64,000 nt of DNA from Allodiplogaster sudhausi (lineage: Eukaryota; Nematoda; Chromadorea; Rhabditida; Diplogasteridae), in assembly GCA_945643635.1 (NCBI GenBank), contig CALZFC010000354.1, positions 3,141,001 through 3,205,000 on the forward strand. Direction: 5' to 3'. Numbering within the stretch: position 1 is the first letter of the stretch; each line of letters begins with the position of its first letter. The position numbers were made by a program, and so were the translations under genes. Of this stretch, positions 34,812-46,900 are shown piece by piece. The notes under the pieces were generated by a model. The model did not search any database. It saw only the letters and a program-made list of their open reading frames with translations, and had not been told where the DNA came from.

Positions 34812-35526
34812 TGGGAGATGAGAGAGAGGGATAGACTGAGAGAGAGAAGAATAGAAAGCATGATGAAGAAGGGTGAAAGGACGCACAAGTAGTAGTAGCC
34901 TCCTTCGTCTCTTGTCGCTTTTCTTCAATTCAACGCAATGAGCAAGTCACACATGCGCATGAGAAGAATGAATGAATGCACACGGTTAGTGAACAAATAA
35001 TTTGGCACACGAGTAAGACAAGATGGAGTGCGACCAAAATAAGGGAGGGAGAGAGAGACGAAAACAAACGAGACAGAGAAACAGAGACAGAGTCAAAAAC
35101 AGGGAGAGAGATGGAGAAAGAGAGACACAGAGAGAGAAACAGAGATGGAGTAAGAGAGACACAGAGAGAGAAACAGAGATGGAGAAAGAGAGACTGAGAG
35201 AGAGAAACAGAGATGGAGAAAGAGAGACAGAGAGAGAGAGAAACAGAGATGGAGAAAGAGAGACAGAGAGAAACATAATGGAGAGAGATGGAGAAAAAAA
35301 GACAGAGAAATAGAGAAGCAGATTATTCTGACGGAATCATGAGCACTATTTAAGAATCCCATGCAAGCTTAGGGAAGAGAGGGCTGGAAATAGAAGGAGC
35401 TGGAGGGAATGCTCTTCCGAGATGGACATTGGGCACGCCCAGGCTGAAGTGTAGATGGGAGGAGGGGGATTGGGAGGATGTGTAGACAAGGAGTGGCCGG
35501 CTTGGAGTGAAGGTGAGAGAGAGAGA

Positions 35527-35567
<41 letters not shown>

Positions 35568-36128
35568 TGAGAGAGAAAGAGTGCAGGTAAGAGATTAGCA
35601 AGTGAGAAGTATCAATACCATCCTAGGCCCGCTAGCAAACAGACATGTCTGACCTCGGTAGCTATAACACGAGCCTGAGGGGTGGAAGACAAGATAACAG
35701 ACAGGCAAGCGTAGGCAGTTGGCCTGCAGAGGGTTGCTAGCAGGTTGCTACCAGGAGATTAGAGGGAGAAAGAGAGAGTAATAAAGAGAAAGAGAGAGAA
35801 AGAAGAGAGAGAGACAGACAAAGAAGAAAGTGTGAAGACGGACGAGCAACGATAAAGCCGTGGTGTATTGCACTGAAGTTGTGTGCGGGATGGGGACGAC
35901 AGCAGAACAGAGGAGACAGCTGTTCGGAAAAGGAGGCGAACGGGGATGGCGCTGTGGATGGTGATGGGAGGTCCAAAGATGTTGAGAGAGGAACGCGAGA
36001 TAGAGAGAGAGAGATACAAAGAGCGATAGAGGCAGAAAGAAAGAGAGAGCGAGAGACAGAAAGGCTCATAGGGACGAGAGACAGAGAGAGAGAGAGATAC
36101 AGAGAGAGAGAGAGATACAGAGAGAGAT

Positions 36129-36159
<31 letters not shown>

Positions 36160-36734
36160 AACTGGAGAAGAGACTCAGGGATAACCAGCAAGCGTTCCGT
36201 CTTCTTTTGGGAAAGTAGCCTGTGGGAGCGAACGGATGCCGCAAACATTCATGATTCTCTCTTTCTCTCTCTCTCTCTCAATTTTCCCTCACTCTCTCTC
36301 TCTCTTCCTGTCCCTCTATCTCTCTTCTAAGTCTCAACTATCATGACATATCTTCTTTTCTCTCTTTCCAATGTCCCCGTCTCTAAGTCTCCTGTAGTCA
36401 TACCCTTCTTTCTCCTTTGTTTTTCCATCTCATCTCATGCCTTCCTCTTTTATCTAATCATGTCTTTCCATTATTCCTCTTTCTCTCTCTCTCTTCTTCA
36501 TGCACTCTCCCCACTGTTCACTGAGCATCCTCCAATGATTCCCATGCTCTGAGGCTATTCGAAAGGAAGAAAATATATATAAGAAGTCAGCACGCAATCG
36601 TTGCCTTCCCCTTTCTTCTTTTTATTCCTCTCCCCATTCTCCGTTTCAGATTAGCGAACACAAAGACATGCGGAATGGAGCTGGATTGATGGCGAGGGCT
36701 AATCGTAAGAAGCAGAGGTTTGAGATCGAGGTGC

Positions 36735-36788
<54 letters not shown>

Positions 36789-36860
36789 GAGAGATAAGGG
36801 CGAGGGAGAAGAGAGATATAGAGACTGAAAGAGAAAAAGGACGAAAAAGTGAGAGATTCA
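32183..36860. repeat. Gene-poor block of GA/CT microsatellites
   Basis: Purine tracts lie at about 32183-32352, 33290-33440, 33560-33600, 33829-33864, 34016-34083, 34261-34346, 34772-34806, 35513-35580, 35760-35815, 36001-36165 and 36738-36800. Pyrimidine tracts lie at 32510-32680, 34525-34598 and 36255-36305. Sequence between them shows no splice-consistent coding. The upstream EFA6 exon ends at 32830; 32831-37428 otherwise holds no gene I can support. Confidence 0.9.
35095..35275 (+). repeat. Minisatellite of about 36-38 bp
   Basis: The unit GAGAAACAGAGATGGAGAAA plus AGAGAGAC(A)CAGAGA is repeated four to five times with small length changes from GA slippage. It is embedded in the GA-rich block. 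Confidence 0.75.
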
Positions 36861-37324
36861 GAGAGTCGGAGAGAAACAAAGAGAATCTGGTCCTCGTTCC
36901 ATAGATCACTCCGTTGTACCTGGAGGAGTGGAGGAGGAAGTAGTGACAGCGGGAGGGAGAGAGAGAGCATAGGTTAGATAGACAAAATGAGAGAGCGCAG
37001 AGAGCGCGAGAATGATCTCCAAATGTGCTTGCCCGACGTTGTTAGTGTAGTAGCAGGAGCACTCCTGTGCCTTCCTCCCCCTCGAATGTGTTAGATATGA
37101 CTAAGGCTAGTCTTGCGGGCACAGCTGACCCTTCTACCATCACTCTTTAGAGACAATCTCTCTTCGCAACAACATTTATCAATTCAGGCATACAATTAAC
37201 ATGACTTATATACCAGAAGAAGGCAACACGTCGGCACACTTTTCACCTGAACAATCGGCACCTTGAAAGATTCAAACTCCTAATCGAACAATAACAACAC
37301 AAGTATTCTAGGATAAAATTATAG

Positions 37325-37396
37325 GGGGGTCTTGGACGGGTTGGTGGGGGGGGGGGGGGGGGCGGGGTGGAGATTGTTCCTTGGGGGGGGGGGTAC
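37325..37396 (+). repeat. Poly-G tracts, potential G-quadruplex
   Basis: A run of about 17 G near 37347-37363 and another of 10-11 G near 37383-37393 lie just downstream of the HSD10 stop codon, on the strand opposite to that gene. Runs of this kind form quadruplexes and are unstable in nematodes lacking the DOG-1 helicase. Confidence 0.7.
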
Positions 37397-37428
37397 CTAG
37401 ACCCTATTTGGGAGGTATCTAGACCCCT

Positions 37429-38149
37429 TTACGGAGGCATACGCAGAGCGCCGTCGAGGCGGATGGTCTCTCCGTTGATGTACGAATTCTGAATGATGTG
37501 CGAGGCGAGCTCTCCAAACTCGAGTGGGTTCCCGAGACGTTTCGGATTCGGCACCAGACTCGAAAGAAAGTTGTGCACCTAGAACATTATTTATAATCTT
37601 TTAAATTTGCGACCACTTAAAATAGATCTCGTGAAGAATATAATACATATACTTACTTTAAAAATAATATCATAAATTTATTTACTGTAGGTAATAATTT
37701 TTCAGCTAACAAAAATACATCAAATAATTTGTAGGCCTATTTCTCCGTACGGTAAGCATGAGCTAAACAGAACCTATGTAAATACCTTTTTGAAATTATA
37801 AATAATGTTTGAACAGTGGCAGATGCCACGAAAACTGCCTTTGAACTACCAATTTACAGCTCAATTGACTGCACTTGTTTGAGTGGGCTCCGAAGAGAAA
37901 ATAAGCTACTCTTGAAGAAAGCGCCGGCCAATTCTCTAATTGCCTTTCATTTTCTAAAGAACCTGGTTAACTACTTGACATTCTAAAACTAAATGCATCG
38001 GCAGACTGTATTGTTAGGAAGCACGCGTATTCAAGGTCTCAAGAGAGGGGGGGAGGCAGAGCAGGAAGAAAGGAAGAGAGAGAAAGAGAAAAAGAAAAAG
38101 AGAGAGAAAGAGAAAGAGAAAAAGAGAGAGAAAGAGAGAGAGAGAGGGG

Positions 38150-38181
<32 letters not shown>

Positions 38182-41100
38182 AAGAGAGAGAGAGAAAGAG
38201 AGAGAGAGAAGGGATTAGAGTAGTGACCACATTAGTGTTTTCGCAGGTGCACCCGGCTCCCCTGCCACAAGACCGCGTTGTTCCTCTTGAATAACATGGA
38301 ACTCACTCCTATTTTCTGTCACATTCTCTGCTCCCTCCCTCTTCTTCTAATTGTCTCTTTCTCTCTTCTCTCTCACTCCTTTCCTTTCTCTCATTTCTTT
38401 CTACCCTCTCTCACTCCCAATCTCTCCTCTCCCATCTCCCCTTATCATTCTGTCTCATCAAGAGCATGGTGAGTCGGTCTACAAGGTCACGCTTTCGCGT
38501 GGAAAAGAGGAGACACGCGATGGGAGTATGCAACAGCCAGTGATCACAGAGCGGGAAGGAAGGTTCCTTTTCGGAACCTTGACAATTCAAAGGCCCAAAT
38601 GGAATCACTTTCTCTATAATAATAAAGAAATGCAATCTATCTTATAAAAGAAGAGCCCGCTCAATGGTCACATTTGACTCTGTGAAAAAGAGCCTAATTG
38701 GCGTTAAATAAATAAAAAATGAACAAGATGATTACTGTAGCCAAATAAAAGATGATTTACCGTAGCTAAATCAAAAGATGACATCTACTGTAGCGGCAGA
38801 GACATTGCAAAGTGGGAATGGTCAAGGTGGGGGGGGGGATCATTTTTGGAATTTCCACGCTGCGCATCACTAGTCTATTGCCTGTGTTGCTCATTGTCAA
38901 TTAGATAAAGAACTTATTTAGAATGATGTTTGTTAGTTCCACCTCTTCTACATCTCCTACCCCTGAGTGCCCCCATTCCAACCCCTAAATGAAAGAATGA
39001 ATGGAACCTTGGGTGGCAGACTCGCCAGCATGGGCGTTTCGAAGAGTCCTGGCGCGATGCTCACGAAGCGAATGCCATCATCGCCAAAGTCACGTGCGAG
39101 CGGCAACGTCATCCCGACGATGGCGCCCTGAGACAAATTAATTAAGTAATTAATATATTCACCTACCAAGCCAAAATGATCATGTTACCTAAATCACTGT
39201 TAATTTAGCAATTCTGAAAATATCAAAATCCATCGCCCTATTTCGTGCTCATAAAAATATGCTTTATGCTTTAAACACTTTGAAATCGCCAATGACAAGA
39301 CGCGGATAAATCAATCTTTCAGCTTGATTACCGTACTTCACACGCACAACTCTTTTTCGTATATGTGTGGGGGAATTTCGTACTTTTTGCAAAATAACGA
39401 AAGAAAAAAACCGTAATTTTCATTGAAAAAAACCCAAAATCGCTCGGGGGAAGAGACCTTGGAAGCCGAGTAGGCGGACTGGCCCATCTGGCCGTCGAAG
39501 GCGGCGACGGACGCGGTGAGGACGAAGACGCCGCGCTGGCCGCTCTCCGCGCACTTCTCAGCTGACATCATCTGCTCCACGCCTCGGCGCACCACGTTGA
39601 ACGTCCCCAGCACATTCACCTGAGATGAACGGGGGGCTCTATTACTAATATTACAGTAAATCGACGACAATAATAGTAAAAATGAGCAGGAGAATAATAG
39701 AAGCCAGAAAAAATGGTCCAAAATGATCTACAATAATGTCCCTACAGTAATGTTTTTTCAGCGGTAAAAATGCGTAAACGAAAAGAGAACAGAAAAATGT
39801 GAATGAGAATGATACAGAATAGTAAACATGTCGAGGATCATTGTCAGAAGGACTTTCTCTCTCTCTCTCTCTCTCATTCTCTCTCTCTCTCTTTCTCCCT
39901 CTCGTTCTCTCTCTCTCTCTCTCTTTCTCCCTCTCGTTCTCTCTCTCTCTCTCTCTCTCCTTCACTCATTCAACTGCAAACTCGAAGAGTAAACATTGGT
40001 ATCTGAAAGGCAAAGACAAGTGAGCAGACACGGTTACCTTTTTTCATGTGGAAAAGTGCGTTAGCAATACTAGATTCTCGCTGTTTGGAGTAGCGGAACC
40101 ATAAGATTACAGCTAAATTATGATAAAGAACTCTACAATTTAATTCACTCTGCACAAGAAGAAGATCTCTTTCCTAATATTTTCCGCTTTGGAATAGCTA
40201 ACTAAATTGCGCGCAAAAAAACTTTGCTTTCCAGAACTCTACGATATTATTTAAGAGTGAACTATCACCTAAAACTCTGTGGCAGATATGATTCATTTTA
40301 TGTGACCAGCTGATAAGTCGACTTCTTTTCGAGCTTTCTACTTTGAAATGGCGAACATAATTATACACCAAAATAAGCTCCTCCCACCCGTCCACAAAAA
40401 AAAGATTTCTCCCAACTACAAAGCTAACATTGAGAGTGCGCTCGATCCGATCAGTGTGGACGAGTTCCTTCTTCTTGCTGGAGTACAGCTTGAAGGCGTA
40501 CGCGATGCCGGCGCAGGAGACGACCGAGTTGACCACGCCGAACTTGTCCTGCACCTGGTCGAAGGCCGTCTTCACTTCCGCGTCCTTGGTCACCTGGAAA
40601 ATAACAAGCAAAGAACAGATCATGGAGAAAAACTCAGCACAACCCCCTTTACTTTTCCAGTTCTCCAACACCACACAAAAGAAGTTGGAACACTACGAAT
40701 TAAAAAAAAATTCACCAAAGACCATCGAACAACTAAATAGGAACTATCGATTCCCAAACAGCGATACCAAGGCGAATGACTATTGATGAATACAATGATT
40801 TTTTTTCTCTAAAGTATTATAAGAATACTTATCCTCAAATGCAACTGTGCAACCGGAAAAAATTAAGCATCTTGGCGCAATCTTTCGGAAAATTGGAGCA
40901 ATTCCGGGAATGAAATTGTTTTCTCAGCTCAACGATGAACAACTATCCTTGGCTCCCGAGAACAGGGAGTGGAAAGCCAAGTTTCCCTTGATTGGACCAA
41001 GAGAAGCCAATCGTGCGTTGTCTTGATATGAACTGCAACCAACATCGGCCGGCGTGAAGATGACATTCGGGCCGAGCTCGGCGGCGACATCGGCGCCCTT

Positions 41101-41471
41101 GGATTGCGGCAGGTCGAGGATGGCGACGCGGGCGCCGCTCTTCGCGAGAGTCTGCGCCGTCGCGCGTCCGAGGCCCGAAGAGCCGCCCGTCACCACGGCG
41201 ATCACTTTCTAAAGGGATGCCAAATACTTTCAAGTATTCCTGGCTCCGAGCCAAAAAAAATATATTTAAAAAAATGTTTCCCATACTGCTCATACATATT
41301 TCTAACCAGAAGCCTGAAGCCTATTATCATGGTTGACACCACATGTTTTTCATGCAAGGAAATCATTTTGTATTTATGAAAAGAATAAAAAAATATCCGC
41401 AACAGCAGAACATGGCGTTTGGCAAAAGAAACCTTCAATGGGCCGAGAACATTCGCACGCTGGGACGCCAT
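37429..41471 (-). CDS. ard-1: 3-hydroxyacyl-CoA dehydrogenase type 2 / 17-beta-HSD10 (SDR family)
   Basis: Six phase-0 exons (41471-41433, 41208-41044, 40593-40429, 39619-39458, 39127-39008, 37578-37429) encode 266 residues, close to the 261 of human HSD10. The NAD-binding motif is TGGSSGLG near residue 20, followed by the DLP acidic loop and the CAGIA strand. The active site is Ser in [10 protein letters not shown] and Tyr-Lys in AYSASK. The C-terminus reads [15 protein letters not shown], as in HSD10. The enzyme oxidises branched-chain and steroid 3-hydroxyacyl substrates in mitochondria, and the protein also serves in mitochondrial RNase P in animals. The last intron is 1.4 kb and holds a GA tract. 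The C. elegans ARD-1 name is given by similarity. Confidence 0.9.
38050..38212 (+). repeat. GA/GAAA tract in the last HSD10 intron
   Basis: Purine-only tract of about 160 bp with GAGAGA and AGAAAAAG variants. A CT-rich region follows at 38330-38450. Neither is coding. Confidence 0.85.
39855..39962 (+). repeat. CT microsatellite in an HSD10 intron
   Basis: (CT)n with two copies of a CTTTCTCCCTCTCGTT interruption. It is purine-rich on the HSD10 coding strand. Confidence 0.85.
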
Positions 41472-41964
41472 CTTTGGCGCTTCTTAATGGTTTCAATAAG
41501 ATTAAGACAAAACATGGGGAACAAGCGCAAATTTGAAGCAAATTGACGGAGCCATTTTTGGCATGCATATTCAAGGAAAGTTGAAATCAAAGCGTCAAGC
41601 GAATTGGAACACAACCACATCATATTTCAAGACGTTGAACGAAAGGATATTAAACGTGCAAAAGCGCTCCAATTTGTTTGATTTGAACGTGAGATTCTCG
41701 GAAAAACTATTATTCAACTCCAATTATCACCTGTTCCAAATAATAGTGAATCTCATTAAAATATCAGAAAGCTGCCGTGATTAAGTATTTTTAGTGTCCT
41801 TTTAAGAACATTAAATTGCTAGATCAAATTACCAATTATCGAAAATTTTCAGCGTAAAAACGTATATTTACGATATTTCTGTAAAAGCGCATAAAAAATA
41901 AGTAGAATAGGTTAATGGAATAGAGTTAAATTCAGCATTCGTTCGGGAACATAGAGAAAATATA

Positions 41965-42324
41965 TCGAGTGTGTTGCAAAAGTGTATCCTTCGAAGTGCT
42001 ATATCAGAATTGTATATTAAAGTATAATTACAAACCGGTCGAGACACTTGATCAAGGGCAAATAGTGATATTCACCCATTCACCCATTCACCCCGCATTC
42101 ACCCAGGATTCACCCAGCATTCACCCACATTCACCCAAGTACTAAAATACATAGCGTGGGTGAATGTGGGTGAATGGGTGAATGGGTGAATATTGCTATT
42201 TGCCTTGATCAAGTGAATTGCATACTGATCCAGATGATTAGACGTCTCGAACGGAATGCAATCATATTGTTGTACAGAATTCTGATATAACACTTGAAAG
42301 TATACACATTCGCAACACAATCGA
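41965..42324. mobile_element. Foldback element with TTCACCCA minisatellite core
   Basis: The left arm (about 41965-42115) and the right arm (about 42150-42324) are inverted copies. Both contain GTGTTGC, GTGCTATATCAGAATT or its near match, CGAGAC, TTGATCAAG, GCAAATAG and ATATTCACCCATTCACCC. The centre is a run of TTCACCCA-type units in opposite orientation on each side. No coding capacity is present. It is a nonautonomous foldback/MITE-like sequence. Confidence 0.7.
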
Positions 42325-42666
42325 AAAGTAATATTGATATGCACAAGCGCAGGCGGAATTTTACTCTGTTCCATTAAACTAATCTACTTATTTTTTATGA
42401 GCTTATAAAAAAATAGTGGAACTATCCGTATTTATGCTGAAAAGTTTTGACAATTAGTTATTTGTTCTAGCAATTTTAATTTTCCGTTTCACACACTAAA
42501 AAGACCATGCGTGCAGAATGCAGTTCTGGCTTTCACTGTATTTTCCTAGTTTACAAGCTCCAGTTGATTGTTTTGTGTTCAGAACTGCTTTTTACCTTTT
42601 TTTTTAAACATGATTTGATCCAGTTCCGTCTGCTCGTGTTGTTTAGTGCCTTGTGTTGGTCGAAGA

Positions 42667-42703
42667 ATCTACTTAAATCTTTTTGTTCTTGATTTAAGTA
42701 GAT
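42667..42703. repeat. Short perfect hairpin
   Basis: ATCTACTTAAATC at 42667-42679 and GATTTAAGTAGAT at 42691-42703 form a 13-bp stem with an 11-base loop. No gene context is visible. Confidence 0.6.
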
Positions 42704-42793
42704 TGCTCGATCCAGTTACGTCTTTTTGAAATGCAGTATTCCATCATTTTGATAACGGCGCTGTTCGAGAAAGTAAATTCGTTTTCAGGCGTA

Positions 42794-42906
42794 CTCCAAG
42801 GGGTTTTAGGGCAGGCCGGGAACGAACACTTATTGTATAAGAGCAGTACGTGATGGAGACAAGACGATGAAAACATTATATTCGTGCTGCCTAAAACCCC
42901 TTGGAG
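42794..42906. repeat. 113-bp inverted-repeat element
   Basis: CTCCAAGGGGTTTTAGGGCAG at the left end is matched by the reverse complement of CTGCCTAAAACCCCTTGGAG at the right end. The interior is non-coding. It lies 260 bp upstream of the EOR-1 start codon and may be a small MITE. Confidence 0.6.
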
Positions 42907-43167
42907 CACTAAAAAAAGAAATTACTCGCTCCTAACTGTAATATCACCTATCCACCAAAATTGTCGTTGGACAGCCTATGGCATTGTCTGTTTTTTTTAA
43001 AAATATAGTTGGCTTTCATTTCTGCATTTTGCTTCGTTCACTTGTCTCCAAAGTTATTTAATTTTTGTTCCAGATTTCTAATGATGATTTCTCGATCGAA
43101 TGCGTGTTAGTGGCTGTGGTTCGTGCTGAGGAGGAAAAAGAAGAAGAAGAAGAGGAATAAGCCCAAG

Positions 43168-43943
43168 ATGACTCTTGCCATCAGCTGCGAGAGCGGCAGT
43201 CTCAATCCCATGTCCTTCACCGACCAGCATGGCGCTCTTCTACTCGAACGCATGCGTTATCAGCGAGAAACAGGCAATTCCTTTCTTTTCGATATATTTT
43301 ATTTGCGTCTTCCTTTTGAATTACGAGAGAATGTGAATATTTGGACAGATATATATTCTGTATTTATATTTTGCCTTTGCAACTGACATGTTTCCTAGTT
43401 GTGCAACTGCTGCTTGTTAAAAAAGATTAGCTAAACTAATTATTATGTGATAAGTTTTACCTGGTGTTTTAATTATAGCTGTAAATCAATTTGCATTTGG
43501 TAAATTAGTTCATTTATAGTGAGTTAGCATTAATTGGTATATATAGTGCAAAATATTTATTGATTATATAGATTATCTAACTTATCCAGTGCTGAAATAG
43601 GTCTGCCCCATGTCAGCGTTGTAACCCCCCGCCGAAGGCACTGAATCCTCACTTTTCCGTAATTCTTTCTCTTTATAACCCCCGGGCTGGCCATTTGCCT
43701 GTTTGTAACCCCCGGCAAAAGTCGAGAGGCAGGCACTATTTCAGCACTGAACTTATCTATATAAGTTATCTAACTTGAATAAAATGAAGGTCGTTTCTGC
43801 GATGTCGTCATTCGTGTGCACGAGCGGAGCTTTGCCGCTCATCGAAATGTCCTTGCCGCGTGCTCTCCCTACTTTGACTCCATTCTCAAGACTAATCTCG
43901 TTACGAAAGAACAGGTTTTTCACGCCTTTACTACTTTAAATTA

Positions 43944-43987
<44 letters not shown>

Positions 43988-46900
43988 TTATTTATCCTAC
44001 ATTTCAAGAAAGGTTCAAATATATGCTTATTGTTTGCTGCAGTATCTTACTAAGTATTGAGCTATATATTTATTTCTCTTACAAATTTCAAATCTGTGTT
44101 TTTCGAAATATCTTTTTTTAGTCACAATATAGAAAATTTCAGGTTACTGTAAACTGTCCGAGCGCGTCCGCATTCGAGTTGCTACTCAACTACATGTACA
44201 GTGGAAGTGTCGTCATCGACAGGAGTACGGTAGCCGAGCTGCTCAAGCTCGCCAACAACTTCCTGGTTAGATTTGTTTTTGGCCAGTGCTGAAATAGGTC
44301 TGTCCCATGACAGCGTTGTAACGCCTCGGCCGAAGGCACGGAATCCTCACTTTTCCGTACTTCTTTCACTTTATAACCCCCCGGGCTGGCCATTTTGCCG
44401 TTTGTAACCCCCGGCAAAAGCCGAGAGGCAGGCACTATTTCAGCACTGTTTTTGGCTCGCTGTCGAAAAAACACGGAAGTTTTATAGTTTTGGATTCGAA
44501 AGGATGTCGGGTGCCGGCGAAGTTGAGATGAAATGGAATGCAGATAAATAAATGGCTAAATTCATTATTTGCGGTATAGATTCTACTATGGAGCAAAGTT
44601 CTCTTGTAGATAACGAAAGTGAAGAACTACTGTGCCGAGTATCTTGACCGTAATCTGGATGCGGCCAATTGTCTGTCCGTCCGTCAACTGGCCAGCAAAT
44701 ACAATCTCCCCTTGTTGTACAAGGTCGGTTTCGAAGTCTTCTGAGCTTTCTCTCTCTCATGATATTATGAAGCACTCATTTGTGTCGTGATATTTTGACA
44801 TTTCGTAGAACTGATTTTCTTTCTTCCGATTTGACTTTTTCTTCGGAAATAACTCGTGTAAGACCGGTTGTCACAAACAGTGCTGAACAAGGTCGGCGCA
44901 TGCGCCGTGTTGAACCCCCCCCCCCCCCCCCCCCGGCCTGCCCAACCTGCTGAACCCCCCCCCCCCTCCCCAGCCTGCTCAGAAGCATGTTATTTTTTGC
45001 ATGCAAAATGCATTTTCTCCCATTAAATGTGATTTTTGACCGAAAGAAAGGCTGTTTTTGGCTTTGTACCCCTCCGGCCAGAAGTCATGCACCGGACCTT
45101 GCTCAGCACTGGTCACAAATAGAAACTTTGGTCAAAAATAATGAAGATCTAACCAGAAGGGTGTTTTGGCCGAACCAGTGCTGAACAAGGGCGGCGCATG
45201 CGCCGTGTTGGACCCCCCCCCCCCCCCCCGGCCTGCTCCAAATCCCGTTGAACCCCCACGGATGAAACATTTTTTGCTTGAAAAACGGCACTTTTTCCAC
45301 AAAAAAAAGGTGATTTTTGACCGAAAAATTCAATTTTTCGGCTTTGTACCCCCCGGCCTGGAGTCTTGCGCCGGACCTTGTTCAGCTATGGGCCGAACCT
45401 TGCTCTGCCTAGATTGGCTGCTAAAATTGTGGATTTGAGGCTGCTTCGGATTTCTTCGATGTCAACATCAATCGCTGTCTTCTCGAATCCGTCGATCTTC
45501 TTCAGTTCTCCGCGACTCAGATCCTCAAGATCATCGAAGATCCCAAGTATCACAACATGATCTCCGCCGATGCTCAGCTCAAGTTAGCCCACGCGCTCAT
45601 TACTTTCAAGCTTCTATTATTATCGCAAAGCATAGATGTTAATAACAACTCTTCTATGAATATTTATCATTAGAGATATCAGAATGTGATTTAAAAAGAT
45701 GGAACATATTAGTAGTTATAATACAATGATTGTCCTAATTAGGAGAACATTTTGCAGTTATACTATGATTGTCCTAATTAGGAGAACATTTTGCAGTTAT
45801 ACAATGATTGTCCTAATTAGGAGAACATTTGTAGTTATACAATTATTGTCCCTTATACAATGATTGTCATAATTAGGAGAACATTTGTAGTTACACAATA
45901 ATTATCCTAATTAGGATGGCGACACGCTGGGCGTCCGAGGACATTAGCGGACGCGCCGCTGACTTTACGCGTCTTTTGGCAGCTTGCCAACTCGTGCAGC
46001 TCTCACAGGCGGCCGTCAGCTTCGTGCTCGACTACTCGCCACTCATGAACAAGCATCAGCCAGCCAGACTCGCGTTGCTACAAGCACTGTCAGTTGATGA
46101 GAGAGAGAAACGAAAGAGAGCAAGAGAAAGAGGGAGGAAAGAGAGCAAGAGAGAGAAGGACGAAAGAGAGCAAGAGAGATAGAGAGGGAGAGAAAAAGCG
46201 AAAAACTCACTGTATTCGCCATATTTTATTTAGAAAAATATGATTTCCAAATTTGTAAGGAGCGATGCTGGCGTAAGCCTGCCGCGCTACAACGAGCAGT
46301 ACGAACAACTCCTCGAGCAGTTCGGTCGAGATCCACAGCTGATGGAGCAGCCACAGCAGCAGTACGATGGACACTGCAGCGAGTGAGAAAGAGACTTCTT
46401 CTTAATATTTGAACCCTTTTATATTAATTGTAACTTGTTAAATTCTCATTTCTATATATTTTATTAGCAATTAATCATCTTGTTGCTCTTTATTTTCACT
46501 TATAGATTTTTCTGTAGTCAACCTTCAAGCGCAAACATGATGGAGGGTGAATTTAATTATAATATAAGAGCACGAAAAGAGAAGCACCTCAAGGATGAAA
46601 AAAAATAGTTTCATTGAAAAAAGTAAACCCAACATTCTAAAGGATGGCCGATGATCTCTCGGCATCTGAAGGAGAAGAAGATGAAGTGAGCGTTGAAGGG
46701 CAACCTTCAGCGAGCCAAGTCGTAAGTCAGACTGAGATATTGTATTCTTTATATTAAGAATGTGTTTTCTTTTATATTCTGGATAGATTTTCTTAAAGGA
46801 GGGCGATCACCGAAAAGTAATTGCCGATTTATGAAACATCTTAGCTATTTTCGAATAGTCTCGGGCATGAGACTATAGAAAAGGCAAATGAAAAAGCACA

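Noticed and set aside
33189..36250. Long Ser/Leu-rich or Arg/Glu-rich ORFs of 80-300 codons on both strands
   Set aside because: They are translations of GA/CT microsatellites; all frames are open and no domain or splice pattern is present.
45722..45914. Regular repeats resembling a CRISPR array
   Set aside because: The units are contiguous with no variable spacers, and the context is an animal intron.
46384..46386. TGA stop as the end of a separate BTB-BACK gene
   Set aside because: A strong GTGAGA donor overlaps the stop and joins the next exon in phase, and the combined length fits a BTB-zinc-finger protein.
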